From Candidatus Melainabacteria bacterium (GTDB lineage Bacteria > Cyanobacteriota > Vampirovibrionia > 2-02-FULL-35-15): a stretch of 64,000 nt of DNA. Below, piece after piece: positions 50,050 through 59,272 of the stretch. The position numbers were made by a program, and so were the translations under genes. The DNA lies in NCBI GenBank assembly GCA_023250155.1, contig JAHFBG010000008.1, forward strand, positions 84,883-148,882, in the 5' to 3' direction. The first letter of the stretch is position 1; every line of letters starts with the position of its first letter. The notes under the pieces are model-generated. The model saw only the letters and a program-made list of their open reading frames with translations, was not told where the DNA came from and did not search any database.

Positions 50050-51072
50050 CTACTCTAATAACCATAGAGGTTGAAACTTTGAATAAGTAAATTGCTTAAT
50101 TAGTTTATTTTCAAGTGTAGATTGACTAGAAAATCGTGAGCTGACTCCAGTTAGTACTTCTAAGATAGAAGTACCTTTCCAGGTTTCTTCTGTTGGAATC
50201 TCTTTTTTACCATATTTTTTTTGTAGATATGGATACCTTTTTTTTACTAATTTTTGTGTAAATTTTAAAGCCTGATAGTAATCACCTAAATGATCCACTA
50301 AGCCTACTTTTTTAGCTTGTATCCCGGTATAGATTAAGCCTTTTGCTAGACTGGCGATTTTAGTTCTTGGAGTGTTTCTTCCTTTGGAAACATCAGTTAG
50401 AAATTGATTGTATGAATCATTGAGTAGTGCTTGTAGTATTTTTTTCTCTTCTTCTGTTAATGGTCTTGTTGGATTGCCAATATCCTTATATTCTCCAGCT
50501 TTGATAGTGATTCCCTTTATACCAATTTTATTAAATAACTCGTAAAAATTTAAGTATGAAGTGATTACGCCTATGCTACCTGTTATGGTTCCTGGGTTTG
50601 CAAATATTGTGTCTGCTGCTGCTGCAATATAATAACCTCCTGATGCGGCAACATCACCCATAGTTACTACAACTGGCTTTTTCTTTCTTGCTCTTAAAAC
50701 TGCAGAATAAAGCTCTTGACTTGCTGCAACGGTACCACCAGGGCTGTTTATCCTTATTAGTATCCCTTTTATAGATGGATCTTTTGCTGCTTTATTAATC
50801 AACTCGAGGACAGTATTGCTAGATGTTTGATCCCTGAATAGTGAAGAGCCTTGTGAATCACTTATAACTCCTTCAAGCTTTATTACAGAGATTCTTTCAC
50901 CCTTAAATGCTGTACTTAAACCCATTGGTCTAAACGAAAACCCAGAATTATTTTGAGCTTTTTCAGTTGAAGAATCAGATTGTTTGTTTTCTTTAGGGAT
51001 GAAAGAACCAATAATGATTGAAACAATACAAACTATAATAATAATTGCAGAAATATTTTTGTTTTTACTCAT
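50050..51072 (-). CDS. sppA: Signal peptide peptidase SppA
   Basis: SppA is a membrane-anchored serine protease that clears cleaved signal peptides. One N-terminal helix (about residues 7-24) anchors it. The catalytic Ser is in GDVAASGGYYIA and the catalytic Lys in GEYKDIGNPTRP, matching the Ser/Lys dyad of the short (B. subtilis-type) SppA. The 340-residue length is normal for the single-domain form. Upstream lies a 314-base gap with hairpins. Confidence 0.93.
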   Translation of the reverse strand: MSKNKNISAIIIIVCIVSIIIGSFIPKENKQSDSSTEKAQNNSGFSFRPMGLSTAFKGERISVIKLEGVISDSQGSSLFRDQTSSNTVLELINKAAKDPSIKGILIRINSPGGTVAASQELYSAVLRARKKKPVVVTMGDVAASGGYYIAAAADTIFANPGTITGSIGVITSYLNFYELFNKIGIKGITIKAGEYKDIGNPTRPLTEEEKKILQALLNDSYNQFLTDVSKGRNTPRTKIASLAKGLIYTGIQAKKVGLVDHLGDYYQALKFTQKLVKKRYPYLQKKYGKKEIPTEETWKGTSILEVLTGVSSRFSSQSTLENKLIKQFTYSKFQPLWLLE

Positions 51073-51165
51073 ACCAATTGATATTTTAGCTATAAATTAC
51101 ACTTTAAGCTTGTTTTGTTACTTACAAGCTAGTGTAATATTTTTAAGCAAATGACTTACAAGATA

Positions 51166-51274
51166 AGATTTTATCCGATTTATTCGGTAAAATCTGTCCC
51201 CTGCCAGGTGAAGGACATCAAAAGTACTTTACAAAGCCGATTTTAGGAGCACCGCGAAAAAACCGGCGGTAGGC
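51166..51274. other. Structured, GC-richer intergenic segment
   Basis: This lies in the 314-base gap 51073-51386, which has no gene. A hairpin with 12-13-base arms (51166-51178 with 51184-51195, one bulged base) is followed by CCTGCC at 51200-51205. That word can pair with GGTAGG at 51268-51273, closing a 70-base segment that itself contains an ACCGC/GCGGT stem. It may be an untranslated RNA or a leader of the gene at 51387, but I recognise no known RNA family. Confidence 0.3.
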
Positions 51275-51386
51275 AAAAACCTTGTTTTTATAATAATTGA
51301 ATAAAAGGAACAGTTTTAGCGTAGTTTCTTCATTAAATCTTGGTAAGTTAGGTTAAATTGGCTTTTATACCAAAATAATAATTACT

Positions 51387-51899
51387 ATGCATTATAAGTA
51401 TTTAATTTATGTATTGTTTGTTATTTTTATCTTTCTTTTAGATATAAATACTGTTTTTACATTTAACTGTTTTAATAAAAATAAAGCCTGGCTTGTGACT
51501 GCTCAGGAGTCAGAAGTTATACCTAGTAATAAAAAGGCAGATGATAAGAATTTAAATAGTGAGAAGAGTAAGGAAAAAGATTTCAATGATGAATTTGGGG
51601 AAGAAGAGGAGCCTAATATAACTACAAAAATTTATAGGAGTGTAGATCCTTCTATAGACTTATTAGAAAAGTATACAAAGCTTCAATCTGTATTAGAAGA
51701 TGATGTTTTAACTAAAGATGAATTGCTTGGAAAACCAATAATGACAAAGTCAAAGGTTATAAAAAGAGGTGTGACAAAAAATAGTTTTGAAAAAGAACGC
51801 AGGAAAGATGATGACAATTACCTGCCTTGGATTATATTTTGTACATTAATATTTTTCTTAGCAGTAATATTTAATATTATGACTAAAGTAAAGGTCTAA
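51387..51899 (+). CDS. Unknown membrane protein with two terminal helices
   Basis: I do not recognise this 170-residue protein. It has a hydrophobic helix at about residues 5-25 and another at the C-terminus (about 148-165), with a strongly charged, probably disordered middle rich in Lys, Glu and Asp. The middle could be periplasmic. No partner gene is evident. Confidence 0.5.
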   Translation: MHYKYLIYVLFVIFIFLLDINTVFTFNCFNKNKAWLVTAQESEVIPSNKKADDKNLNSEKSKEKDFNDEFGEEEEPNITTKIYRSVDPSIDLLEKYTKLQSVLEDDVLTKDELLGKPIMTKSKVIKRGVTKNSFEKERRKDDDNYLPWIIFCTLIFFLAVIFNIMTKVKV

Positions 51900-51910
51900 G
51901 GTTTAACATG

Positions 51911-51984
51911 GTTGCAGAGGGCAACAGGACACTTCGCTAGTTGAGGATGTTATTTATGATATCAGGTACCATAAAGTTGCCCCT
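51911..51984. repeat. Intergenic hairpin related to other repeats
   Basis: GAGGGCAAC (51917-51925) pairs with GTTGCCC (51976-51982). The left arm with its flank (TTGCAGAGGGCAACA, then CACTT) resembles the element at 60083-60146. It lies between a rightward unknown gene and the leftward copper genes. Confidence 0.4.
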
Positions 51985-52025
51985 GTATTAACTTGATTTC
52001 TGGGGACTTGTCTCCTTCTAGCTTG

Positions 52026-52373
52026 TTAAATAGTTACTCCGAGTTTGTTTAAAACAAACAAATATATCCAATATCCTGCTGATGTTATTAAGCATGATAA
52101 AAACATGGCTTTATAAAAATCAAAACCTGCTTTTAAAAGTAATGGTAAAGCAATAAATAGTAACAATGAAGGTATAACAGCCCAAAATATTCCATGTGAA
52201 AGATTAATAACCTTTTGTATATCATTAGTTTCTCTATAAAGCCATATTAAAGCCAACACAGAAACTAGTGGCAGTGAAGCAAGAATTGCAGAAAAAAGAC
52301 TATATCTTTTACCTAATTCTGATACTAAGGCTATTATGATTGCAGAAACTATAATTTTAATAATAAATTGCAT
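52026..52373 (-). CDS. DUF3147-like small membrane protein
   Basis: A 115-residue protein with four hydrophobic segments and the pattern F-I-I-K-I-I-V-S-A at the start, S-L-F-S-A-I-L-A-S-L-P in the first loop, and a G-I-F-W-A-V-I-P motif in the middle. This resembles DUF3147 proteins, which are often found beside heavy-metal RND pumps. It begins 2 bases after the cusA stop, as the last gene of the copper operon. Its function is not known. Confidence 0.65.
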   Translation of the reverse strand: MQFIIKIIVSAIIIALVSELGKRYSLFSAILASLPLVSVLALIWLYRETNDIQKVINLSHGIFWAVIPSLLLFIALPLLLKAGFDFYKAMFLSCLITSAGYWIYLFVLNKLGVTI

Positions 52374-52375
52374 AA

Positions 52376-55300
52376 TTAACCTTTACTATAATTATCAAGC
52401 TCCCTTTTTCTCCATAAAAAATAAATAGCAGGAATAATAACCAAGACTAAAACAGTAGAAGTAATCAAACCACCAATCATTGGAGCAGCAATCCTTTGCA
52501 TTACATCTGCACCAGCTCCATGGCTCCACATTATTGGAAGTAAGCCAGCTATTCCAACACATACTGTCATTAATTTAGGTCTAACTCTTTGTACAGCTCC
52601 TTCATGTACTGCATCTTCTAAATCTTGAATTGTCTTTAGTCTGCCAGCTTTTAAATGTCTTTCATAGGCTTCATCTAAAAATATAACCATGACAATTGCA
52701 GTTTCAATTGCAACACCAGCAAGTGCAATTAAACCAACCCCGACTGCTACACTAAAATGAAACTTATAAAGAAGTAAAAACCATAAACTGCCAATCAGTG
52801 CAAATGGGACAGAAAGCATGACCATTAAAGACTTTACAGTTGAGTTAAATGCCATGTAGTGGAAAAAGAAAATAATAAATATCGTAAGTGGAATAATTAA
52901 TGATAAGCGTTTCTGTATTCTTTGTAAGAACTCATATTGTCCAGTCCACTCAAGACCATAACCTGGAGGTAATGTTAATTCTTTATTTAAAACTTTTTTA
53001 GCATCATCAACATAACTTCCAATATCTCTATCTTTTATATCAATATAAACAAATCCAACAAGAGAAGCATCTTCATCTCTAATTTGCATTGGTCCAGTTT
53101 CAAGCTTAATATCTGCTAGTTCTGATAATGGAATCTGATACCCAAGTGGTGATTCGAAATAAATATTTTTTATTTTTTCTGGTGTGTCTCGAAGTTCACG
53201 CAAATATCTAACGTTTACTGTATATCTTTCTTTTCCTTCAATAGTTGTAGTTAATTCTTCACCACCAAGAGCTGATTCAATAACCATCTCAACATCAGAA
53301 ATTGTAAGCCCATGTCTTGCAATTTTTTCTCTATCAATATTTATATTCAAGTAATATCCAGAACCAGCCCGTTCAGCATAAACACTTCTTGTCCCTTTAA
53401 CTTTATTGATTAACATTTCAATATGCTGTCCAATTTGCTCAATTACTTTTAGGTCAGAGCCAAATATTTTAATTCCAATTGGTGTTCGTACACCTGTTGT
53501 AAGCATGTCCAGTCTGGCTTTTATTGGCATTGTCCAAGCATTTGTTATACCAGGAAGCTTTAATAATTTATCTAGTTCTTCAATTAACTTATCCCAAGTA
53601 ATCCCAGGTCTCCATTTTTCTTTAGGTCTTAAATTAATAATGGTTTCATACATATCAAGTGGTGCAGGATCGGTTGCTGTTTCTGCTCTACCTGACTTGC
53701 CAAAAACAGATAAAACCTCAGGGATTTTTTTTATTAGCTTATCTTGAACTTGTAACAATCTTGATGCTTCAGAAATACCAATACCAGGAAGTGAACTTGG
53801 CATATATAAAATAGAACCCTCATTTAGAGGTGGCATAAACTCAGAGCCTAAACTTCCAATTACTGGCAAGCTAAGAAGAAATATAATGAAACTTATTACA
53901 ATAACTTTTTTTGGAGCTTTTAAAACAAATCTAATTATTGGATCGTAGATTTTTATTAAATATCTATTTATTGGATTGTGAGTTTCAGGCTGTATTTTTC
54001 CTCTAATAAAGATTCCCATTAAAGCTGGAATAAGTGTAATTGATAAAAGAGCAGCAAAAAACATGCTGAAAGTTTTAGTATAAGCAAGAGGTTTAAACAA
54101 TCTTCCTTCCTGTGCTTCCAGTGCAAAGATTGGCATAAAAGATACAGTAATTATTAAAAGTGCAAAGAATAATGGCTGACCAACTTCTTTGGCAGCATTC
54201 ATTATTACTTGTATTCGTGGTTCTTTTTTACCTGATTCTTCCCACCTCTCTAAATGCTTATGAGCATTTTCAACCATTACAATTGCTGAATCTACCATTG
54301 CACCAATTGCAATTGCAATTCCACCGAGGGACATAATATTTGAAGTAAGTCCCATAAAATACATTGGAACAAAAGACATCATTACTGCAATTGGCAGAGT
54401 AATAATTACAACAAATGAACTTGGTAAGTGAAACAAGAAAACAATAATTACAAGTGCAACAACAATAGATTCTTCAATCAATGTTCTTTTTAATGTTTCA
54501 ATTGATTTTAAAATTAAATCAGAGCGGTCATAAACAGGAACAATCTTTACCCCTTTTGGCAGACTTTTTTCTACATCTTTGATCTTGTCTTTAACACTGT
54601 CAATTACACGTAGTGCATTTTCCCCATGACGCATTACAACTATTCCACCTACAACTTCACCTTGTCCGTTATAATCAGCTACTCCACGTCTCATGTTTGG
54701 GCCAAAGTGAACATAGGCTACATCCTTAACTCTAATTGGAACACCATTTGGTTTTGTACCTAAGACAATTTGTTTAACATCTTCAACTTTTTTTATATAT
54801 CCTGAAACATTAACAAGAAACTCATGCCCTGCCAGTTCTAGACTCCTTGCTCCTGTATCATTATTACTTGCTCTTACAGCCTTCATTACTTTATCAAGTG
54901 AGATGCCATATGCTCTTAGCTTATTTGGGTCTACTTCTACTTGATATTGTTTTTCATATCCACCAACACTTGCTACTTCACTAACACCAGGAACAGATGC
55001 AAGCCAATATCTTAAATACCAGTCGTTAAATGTTCTAAGCTGTGCTAAATCATATTTATTGTGTTTATCCAAAAGAACGTACTGATAAACCCACCCTACA
55101 CCTGTAGCATCTGGTCCCAATGTTGGATTAACACCCTCAGGTAAATTCCCTTTAATGCTGTTTAGATATTCTAGTATTCTGCTTCTAGCCCAATAAATAT
55201 CAGTACCATCTTCAAATATTGCATAAATAAATGAAAGTCCAAAAAATGATTGTCCTCTTACTACTTTTACTTTAGGAGCAGATAAGAGTTTAGTAACAAT

Positions 55301-55504
55301 AGGATAAGTAATTTGGTCTTCAATTATTCTTGGATTTCTTCCTTTCCATTCAGTAAAAACAATTACTTGTACATCAGACAAATCTGGAATTGCATCAAGA
55401 GGAACATTCTTTATAGCTATAACTGAACCTACGGTAAAAAAGGTAATAAAAATGAAAACAATTAATAAGTTCTTTCCACAGTAATCAATAATTTTGTTTA
55501 TCAT
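52376..55504 (-). CDS. cusA: CusA/CzcA-type heavy-metal RND efflux pump
   Basis: This is the inner-membrane proton-driven pump of a three-part exporter. The 1042 residues have the RND layout: a helix at the N-terminus, a large periplasmic loop, six helices, then a second half repeating the pattern. PLDAIPDLSDVQVIV near residue 36 and GGIAIAIGAMVDSAIVMVEN (proton-relay region) mark the heavy-metal subclass. Its place after cusC-cusB and csoR points to Cu(I)/Ag(I) rather than Co/Zn/Cd; this is inference. A 96-base gap precedes it. Confidence 0.93.
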   Translation of the reverse strand: MINKIIDYCGKNLLIVFIFITFFTVGSVIAIKNVPLDAIPDLSDVQVIVFTEWKGRNPRIIEDQITYPIVTKLLSAPKVKVVRGQSFFGLSFIYAIFEDGTDIYWARSRILEYLNSIKGNLPEGVNPTLGPDATGVGWVYQYVLLDKHNKYDLAQLRTFNDWYLRYWLASVPGVSEVASVGGYEKQYQVEVDPNKLRAYGISLDKVMKAVRASNNDTGARSLELAGHEFLVNVSGYIKKVEDVKQIVLGTKPNGVPIRVKDVAYVHFGPNMRRGVADYNGQGEVVGGIVVMRHGENALRVIDSVKDKIKDVEKSLPKGVKIVPVYDRSDLILKSIETLKRTLIEESIVVALVIIVFLFHLPSSFVVIITLPIAVMMSFVPMYFMGLTSNIMSLGGIAIAIGAMVDSAIVMVENAHKHLERWEESGKKEPRIQVIMNAAKEVGQPLFFALLIITVSFMPIFALEAQEGRLFKPLAYTKTFSMFFAALLSITLIPALMGIFIRGKIQPETHNPINRYLIKIYDPIIRFVLKAPKKVIVISFIIFLLSLPVIGSLGSEFMPPLNEGSILYMPSSLPGIGISEASRLLQVQDKLIKKIPEVLSVFGKSGRAETATDPAPLDMYETIINLRPKEKWRPGITWDKLIEELDKLLKLPGITNAWTMPIKARLDMLTTGVRTPIGIKIFGSDLKVIEQIGQHIEMLINKVKGTRSVYAERAGSGYYLNINIDREKIARHGLTISDVEMVIESALGGEELTTTIEGKERYTVNVRYLRELRDTPEKIKNIYFESPLGYQIPLSELADIKLETGPMQIRDEDASLVGFVYIDIKDRDIGSYVDDAKKVLNKELTLPPGYGLEWTGQYEFLQRIQKRLSLIIPLTIFIIFFFHYMAFNSTVKSLMVMLSVPFALIGSLWFLLLYKFHFSVAVGVGLIALAGVAIETAIVMVIFLDEAYERHLKAGRLKTIQDLEDAVHEGAVQRVRPKLMTVCVGIAGLLPIMWSHGAGADVMQRIAAPMIGGLITSTVLVLVIIPAIYFLWRKRELDNYSKG

Positions 55505-55600
55505 TTTTATTTGAAAACATTCAGGCTTAAATGTTTTCTCTCCCTCTCAACGCTCAGGATATTCCTCATCGGAACATCCTTCGCTTATCTTCTAAATCCC

Positions 55601-56938
55601 CTACATCATAATATGTCCAGCATGTCCACCAGTTGGTTTCATTTGTTGTAAAGCAGTCTCTAAATTACTTTCTGAATCAAGTAAGAAATTACCATCTGTA
55701 ACTACTTCATCGCCTTCATTTATGCCAGAATAAATTACACGTTCATCATTTACTTCAGGACCAAGTTCTACTTCTTGTGGGGTAAACTCTCCCTTCCCTG
55801 ATTTAACAAAGACTATCTTTCTTTCTCCACTATCAATTACTGCTCTTGTAGGTACAACAATTTGCTTGCCAAGATCACTTAGTATGACTGCATTTACATA
55901 CATATCAGGCTTTAGTTTAAAGCCTGAATTATTTACTTCAAGTCTTACCTTAACTGTTCTAGTTGTTGGATCAATTGTTGGATATATATAAGTAATTTTT
56001 CCAGTTAATGGTTTTTCATTTCCATATTGAAAATTAATAGTTGCAGTTTGACCAATAACTATTTGTGGCAAATCAACTTCATATACTTCAGCAAATACCC
56101 ACACTCTTGATAAATCGGCAATGTCATAAAGTGTATCTTCTGGTTTTATCTCTGTACCTTCAAATGCTTCTCTTTTAGTTATAAAGCCACTTACAGGTGA
56201 ATAAATTGTTAGCTCTTTTGTAACTTGTTTTGATTTTTCGAGCTTATCAATTTGTTCATCTGACACATCCCAAAGCTCAAGCCTTTTTCTTGCTGCCGAT
56301 AAAAGTTCTCTTTGTGATTTTGCAATTTCAGGAAACTTGCTTCCTTGCAGCTTTTCTTTAGCTTCAAGTGCAAGTAGATATTCTTCTTGCGTACTTACTA
56401 GCTCTGGACTATAGACAGTAAATAGTGGTTGTCCTTTGCTTACAAGTTTTCCTTCATAGTCTGCAAAAACTTTTTGAATGTAACCAGAAAACTTAGTGTG
56501 TATATGAGCCAGTTTAGTTTCATCAGGCACAATTGTACCTAGTGCTTTAATTTCTTTTTTTGCATCTTTTTTAATTGCTTTTGTTATTTTAATACCGATA
56601 TATTGTTGTTTATCTGGGTCAATTTCCAGTTTCAAAGATTCCTCTTTTCCTTCTTCCATATCCATTTTCATTTTATGTCCTTCATGTTCCATTTTTCTTT
56701 CAACAATTTTTGAAGTTTTTTTCCCTTCTTTTTTTACAAGTCTCATTCCACATATTGGGCAGTCTCCAGGTCTATCACTTGTGTAAGTTGAGTGCATAGG
56801 ACAAACATATATTCCACTCTTACTTTCCTGAGTAGTTCCTTGTGAGAATATACCAAGTATATTTTGTATAAGATTAAACTTTACAAGAGTAAATCCTAGA
56901 CCTACTACTAAAATTAAAATAAGGAATATTTTTTTCAT
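55601..56938 (-). CDS. cusB: CusB-type periplasmic adaptor with metal-binding head
   Basis: This is the membrane-fusion protein that joins CusA to the outer-membrane channel. After a membrane helix (about residues 3-22) comes a heavy-metal-binding domain, C-P-M-H-S ... C-P-I-C-G-M (about 50-68), then a His/Met-rich linker (MEHEGHKMKMDM) suited to Cu(I). The barrel-sandwich, hairpin and beta-barrel domains of RND adaptors follow. The C-terminus ends G-G-H-A-G-H-I-M-M, another possible metal site. It overlaps cusC by 4 bases (ATGA). Confidence 0.93.
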   Translation of the reverse strand: MKKIFLILILVVGLGFTLVKFNLIQNILGIFSQGTTQESKSGIYVCPMHSTYTSDRPGDCPICGMRLVKKEGKKTSKIVERKMEHEGHKMKMDMEEGKEESLKLEIDPDKQQYIGIKITKAIKKDAKKEIKALGTIVPDETKLAHIHTKFSGYIQKVFADYEGKLVSKGQPLFTVYSPELVSTQEEYLLALEAKEKLQGSKFPEIAKSQRELLSAARKRLELWDVSDEQIDKLEKSKQVTKELTIYSPVSGFITKREAFEGTEIKPEDTLYDIADLSRVWVFAEVYEVDLPQIVIGQTATINFQYGNEKPLTGKITYIYPTIDPTTRTVKVRLEVNNSGFKLKPDMYVNAVILSDLGKQIVVPTRAVIDSGERKIVFVKSGKGEFTPQEVELGPEVNDERVIYSGINEGDEVVTDGNFLLDSESNLETALQQMKPTGGHAGHIMM

Positions 56939-58239
56939 AATTCTCTCCCAATAAGTGGCTCTAGCTCAGCAATAGCTTTTTCGTAATCAGTTAAATGCTT
57001 ATAGTAGTCAATTTGTGAATTAAGCAAAGTTCTTACGTTATCCAGTAAAGTTAAAAAATCAGTTTTACTTACTTTATAAGAAGCAATCGAAGCATCAACA
57101 GCTAATCTTGCTTGTGGAATAATTCCTGATTGTACAAGTTCTATAAGGGTTTCATTTTTTTCAATTTGAATGTGCAAATCTTTGATTTTTCTTTCTGCTT
57201 CAACAGCGATTGAGTTATAAGCTTCTTCTTGAGCTTTTAAAGTAGCTCTTGCTTCTTCAAGTTGCTTTCTTTGTTTTGAACGATAGTAAACAGGTAGTGA
57301 AGACATAACCTGAAACATATACATTGGGTCCATTGGGTTTGCTCTTTGACCATAGCCAGCTTCAACACTAAAGTCAGGGTAATATCCTTTTTTTGCAAGT
57401 TTTACAGCAAGATTACCTTTTTCAACTTGTGCTTTTTGTCCTTGAAGTAAAGGATAGTTTTCTTTATACAAGCCCAATAAATCACTGGCTTTGTAGGTGA
57501 AAGATTGTTTTGTAATCTCCTCAACACTTGGGATATCAGTACCTTGTGGTCTAATTACAATGCTATTTATTTCAGCTATGTATGATTCTCTATCTTTTTT
57601 TAAAGTTTCATATTCTTCAAGTAGTTTAGATATTTCAAGATGTACCTTCAAAAGGTCTTGTTGACTACCATCACCTACTTCATATTTTGCTTTAACTGTT
57701 CCTGCTAATGTTTCAAGTAGTACTTTTACATCCTCAATAATTTCAATTGACTTAGAAGTATAGTACAAATCATAATATGCTTTTTTTAGTCTTGAGGTTA
57801 ATTCTAATTTTGTTTGGTCATAGCTACTTTTCATTGTTTCAAGTTCAGAAGTTTCAATTTTTCCTTTGAGTTTTAGTTTGCCTGGATATGGAAAGTCTTG
57901 ACCTAGTAAAAATTGAACCTGGTTCATCGGGTCTTTGCCAAGAGATTGATATCTAAAAGGATACTTATCAGTATTTGTAGCATTGGTAAACATCGGGTCA
58001 GGTCTTACTTTAATCCAGGAAGCCTTTGCACCTTGTGCTGTAACTTGATAACCAAGTGATAAGAGGATAGGGTTTTTAGTTACAGCTTCTTGAATTAGAT
58101 TTTTCAATGAAGTCACTTCAGAAGTTTCGACAGAATCAGAGTTAGGGTCTGTAAGACTTATGCTTTCTGTATCTGCTGCAAAAGAGCTACCAGAAAGAAG
58201 TAAAAAAGCAAAAAGTAAAATTATTATTCTTAAAATCAT
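56935..58239 (-). CDS. cusC: Outer-membrane efflux channel, TolC/CusC family
   Basis: The 434 residues have a signal peptide (about 1-22, ending SSFAADTES) followed by two repeats of the outer-membrane-factor fold: long Lys/Glu-rich helices with leucine spacing and strands such as PDFSVEAGYG. It would form the trimeric exit duct for CusBA. The gene starts 4 bases after csoR and overlaps cusB by 4, so it is firmly inside the operon. Confidence 0.9.
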   Translation of the reverse strand: MILRIIILLFAFLLLSGSSFAADTESISLTDPNSDSVETSEVTSLKNLIQEAVTKNPILLSLGYQVTAQGAKASWIKVRPDPMFTNATNTDKYPFRYQSLGKDPMNQVQFLLGQDFPYPGKLKLKGKIETSELETMKSSYDQTKLELTSRLKKAYYDLYYTSKSIEIIEDVKVLLETLAGTVKAKYEVGDGSQQDLLKVHLEISKLLEEYETLKKDRESYIAEINSIVIRPQGTDIPSVEEITKQSFTYKASDLLGLYKENYPLLQGQKAQVEKGNLAVKLAKKGYYPDFSVEAGYGQRANPMDPMYMFQVMSSLPVYYRSKQRKQLEEARATLKAQEEAYNSIAVEAERKIKDLHIQIEKNETLIELVQSGIIPQARLAVDASIASYKVSKTDFLTLLDNVRTLLNSQIDYYKHLTDYEKAIAELEPLIGREL

Positions 58240-58243
58240 AAGT

Positions 58244-58519
58244 TTATTTACTTGTATGTTTTATTGTTTCCATTACTTCTTTTATTAACTTATGTCCTTC
58301 ACCTTTTTTTATTGCATGACTTACGCAAGTTTTTAAATGGTTCTCAAGCATCATTTCATTTACTTTATTTAGAGCTGATTGAACTGCTTGTATTTGCTTG
58401 ACAATATCAATGCAGTATTTATCTTCTTCAACCATCTTTTGAATACCTTTTGTGTGCCCTACAATGAAAGAAAGCCGTTTCAGCACATCTGCTTTAACTT
58501 TTGGTGAGTGATGTAACAT
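58244..58519 (-). CDS. csoR: CsoR-family copper-sensing repressor
   Basis: A 91-residue all-helical repressor of the CsoR/RcnR family. The metal ligands fall at Cys36, His61 and Cys65, the same numbering as the Cu(I)-binding trio of M. tuberculosis CsoR; RcnR- and FrmR-type ligand sets do not fit as well. Apo-CsoR binds a G-tract palindrome and leaves it when Cu(I) binds. A matching site is at 59200-59232, upstream of the operon. AGGAGG lies 10 bases before the ATG and overlaps the end of the upstream gene. Confidence 0.93.
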   Translation of the reverse strand: MLHHSPKVKADVLKRLSFIVGHTKGIQKMVEEDKYCIDIVKQIQAVQSALNKVNEMMLENHLKTCVSHAIKKGEGHKLIKEVMETIKHTSK

Positions 58520-58526
58520 CCTGTTT

Positions 58527-59072
58527 CTACCTCCTATTGTTTAATCTATTTTTTTTACTATTACTTCTGGTTTTGACGTTTGGTTTTACGTTAGTGTTCT
58601 TAATTTCTGGTTTTGTATTTTGTTGTGGTTTAGTTTCAACAGGTTTAACCTCAGCTGGTTTAAGTTCAACTGGTTTGGCTTCAGAAGGCTTAACTTCAGG
58701 AGGCTTGCTCTCGGCAGGCTTAGCTTCAGGTTGATTTATTTCAGGTGGTTTAACTTCTACTGGTTTGGTATCAACTTGATTCGTTTCAGGTGGTTTAACT
58801 TCTGCTGGCTTGGTATCAGCTTGATTTATCTCAGGTGCTTTCTGTTCTTGTTGATTACTATCAGGTTTTTTCCCACCGCACATACCCTCACCACATTTAC
58901 CTTCACCACAAGCTCCTTCAGCAATTAAAGTTGTATGTGCTGGTAATTCTCTTAAACTAAATAATGAATCTTGTAGTCCACTATTTATAGTAGTTGCTTG
59001 AGCACTTGCATTAATTGAGACAGCAAGTGCAACAATTATAGATTTTTTTGTTAGGCTTTTTGTTTTTTTCAT
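58527..59072 (-). CDS. Exported EG-x-CG triplet protein with proline-rich tail
   Basis: The 181 residues start with a signal peptide (about 1-26, cleavage near A-S-A-Q-A). At 52-66 come three tandem pentapeptides, EGACG-EGKCG-EGMCG, with the only cysteines (55, 60, 65) exactly five apart. From about 75 to 155 there is a Pro/Lys/Glu repeat of the type T-K-P-x-E-V-K-P-P-E-x-N-Q, then a basic tail. EGKCG motifs are the hallmark of HvfA/bufferin-type precursors, whose cysteines are altered by MNIO (DUF692) enzymes and bind copper; none is in this window. It is the first gene of the CsoR operon, so copper binding is likely, and the tail may be a wall-spanning linker (inference). Confidence 0.75.
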   Translation of the reverse strand: MKKTKSLTKKSIIVALAVSINASAQATTINSGLQDSLFSLRELPAHTTLIAEGACGEGKCGEGMCGGKKPDSNQQEQKAPEINQADTKPAEVKPPETNQVDTKPVEVKPPEINQPEAKPAESKPPEVKPSEAKPVELKPAEVKPVETKPQQNTKPEIKNTNVKPNVKTRSNSKKNRLNNRR

Positions 59073-59199
59073 TATTTACTCCTTATGCATTTCAAAAAGT
59101 GTTTCCACTGATTATGATGAACTATCCTACTGTCAGGAAGTTTCTATATTTTTCACCAATCTTAACAAAGTTATAATCTTTTTGTGTATTCTTATCTTT

Positions 59200-59232
59200 A
59201 TTATACCCATACTAGGGGGGTCTGGGTATAAT
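59200..59232. promoter_or_regulatory. Divergent promoter with CsoR-type operator
   Basis: ATTATACCCA (59200-59209) and TGGGTATAAT (59223-59232) are perfect inverted repeats 13 bases apart, with a run of six G (59215-59220) between. The TACCC...G-tract...GGGTA pattern matches known CsoR operators. The outer ends form two TATAAT -10 boxes, one for each direction, so one bound repressor would shut both promoters. Expected starts are near 59193 (leftward) and 59239 (rightward). Confidence 0.8.
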
Positions 59233-59272
59233 AGAAGCACAAGACATAAAACTTAATGAAAGGAGAACAATT

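Noticed and set aside
58501..58928. Plus-strand frames rich in Phe, Arg and Leu or Gly, Leu and Ser repeats
   Set aside because: These are the antisense reading of the Pro/Lys/Glu repeats in the EG-x-CG protein, not separate genes.
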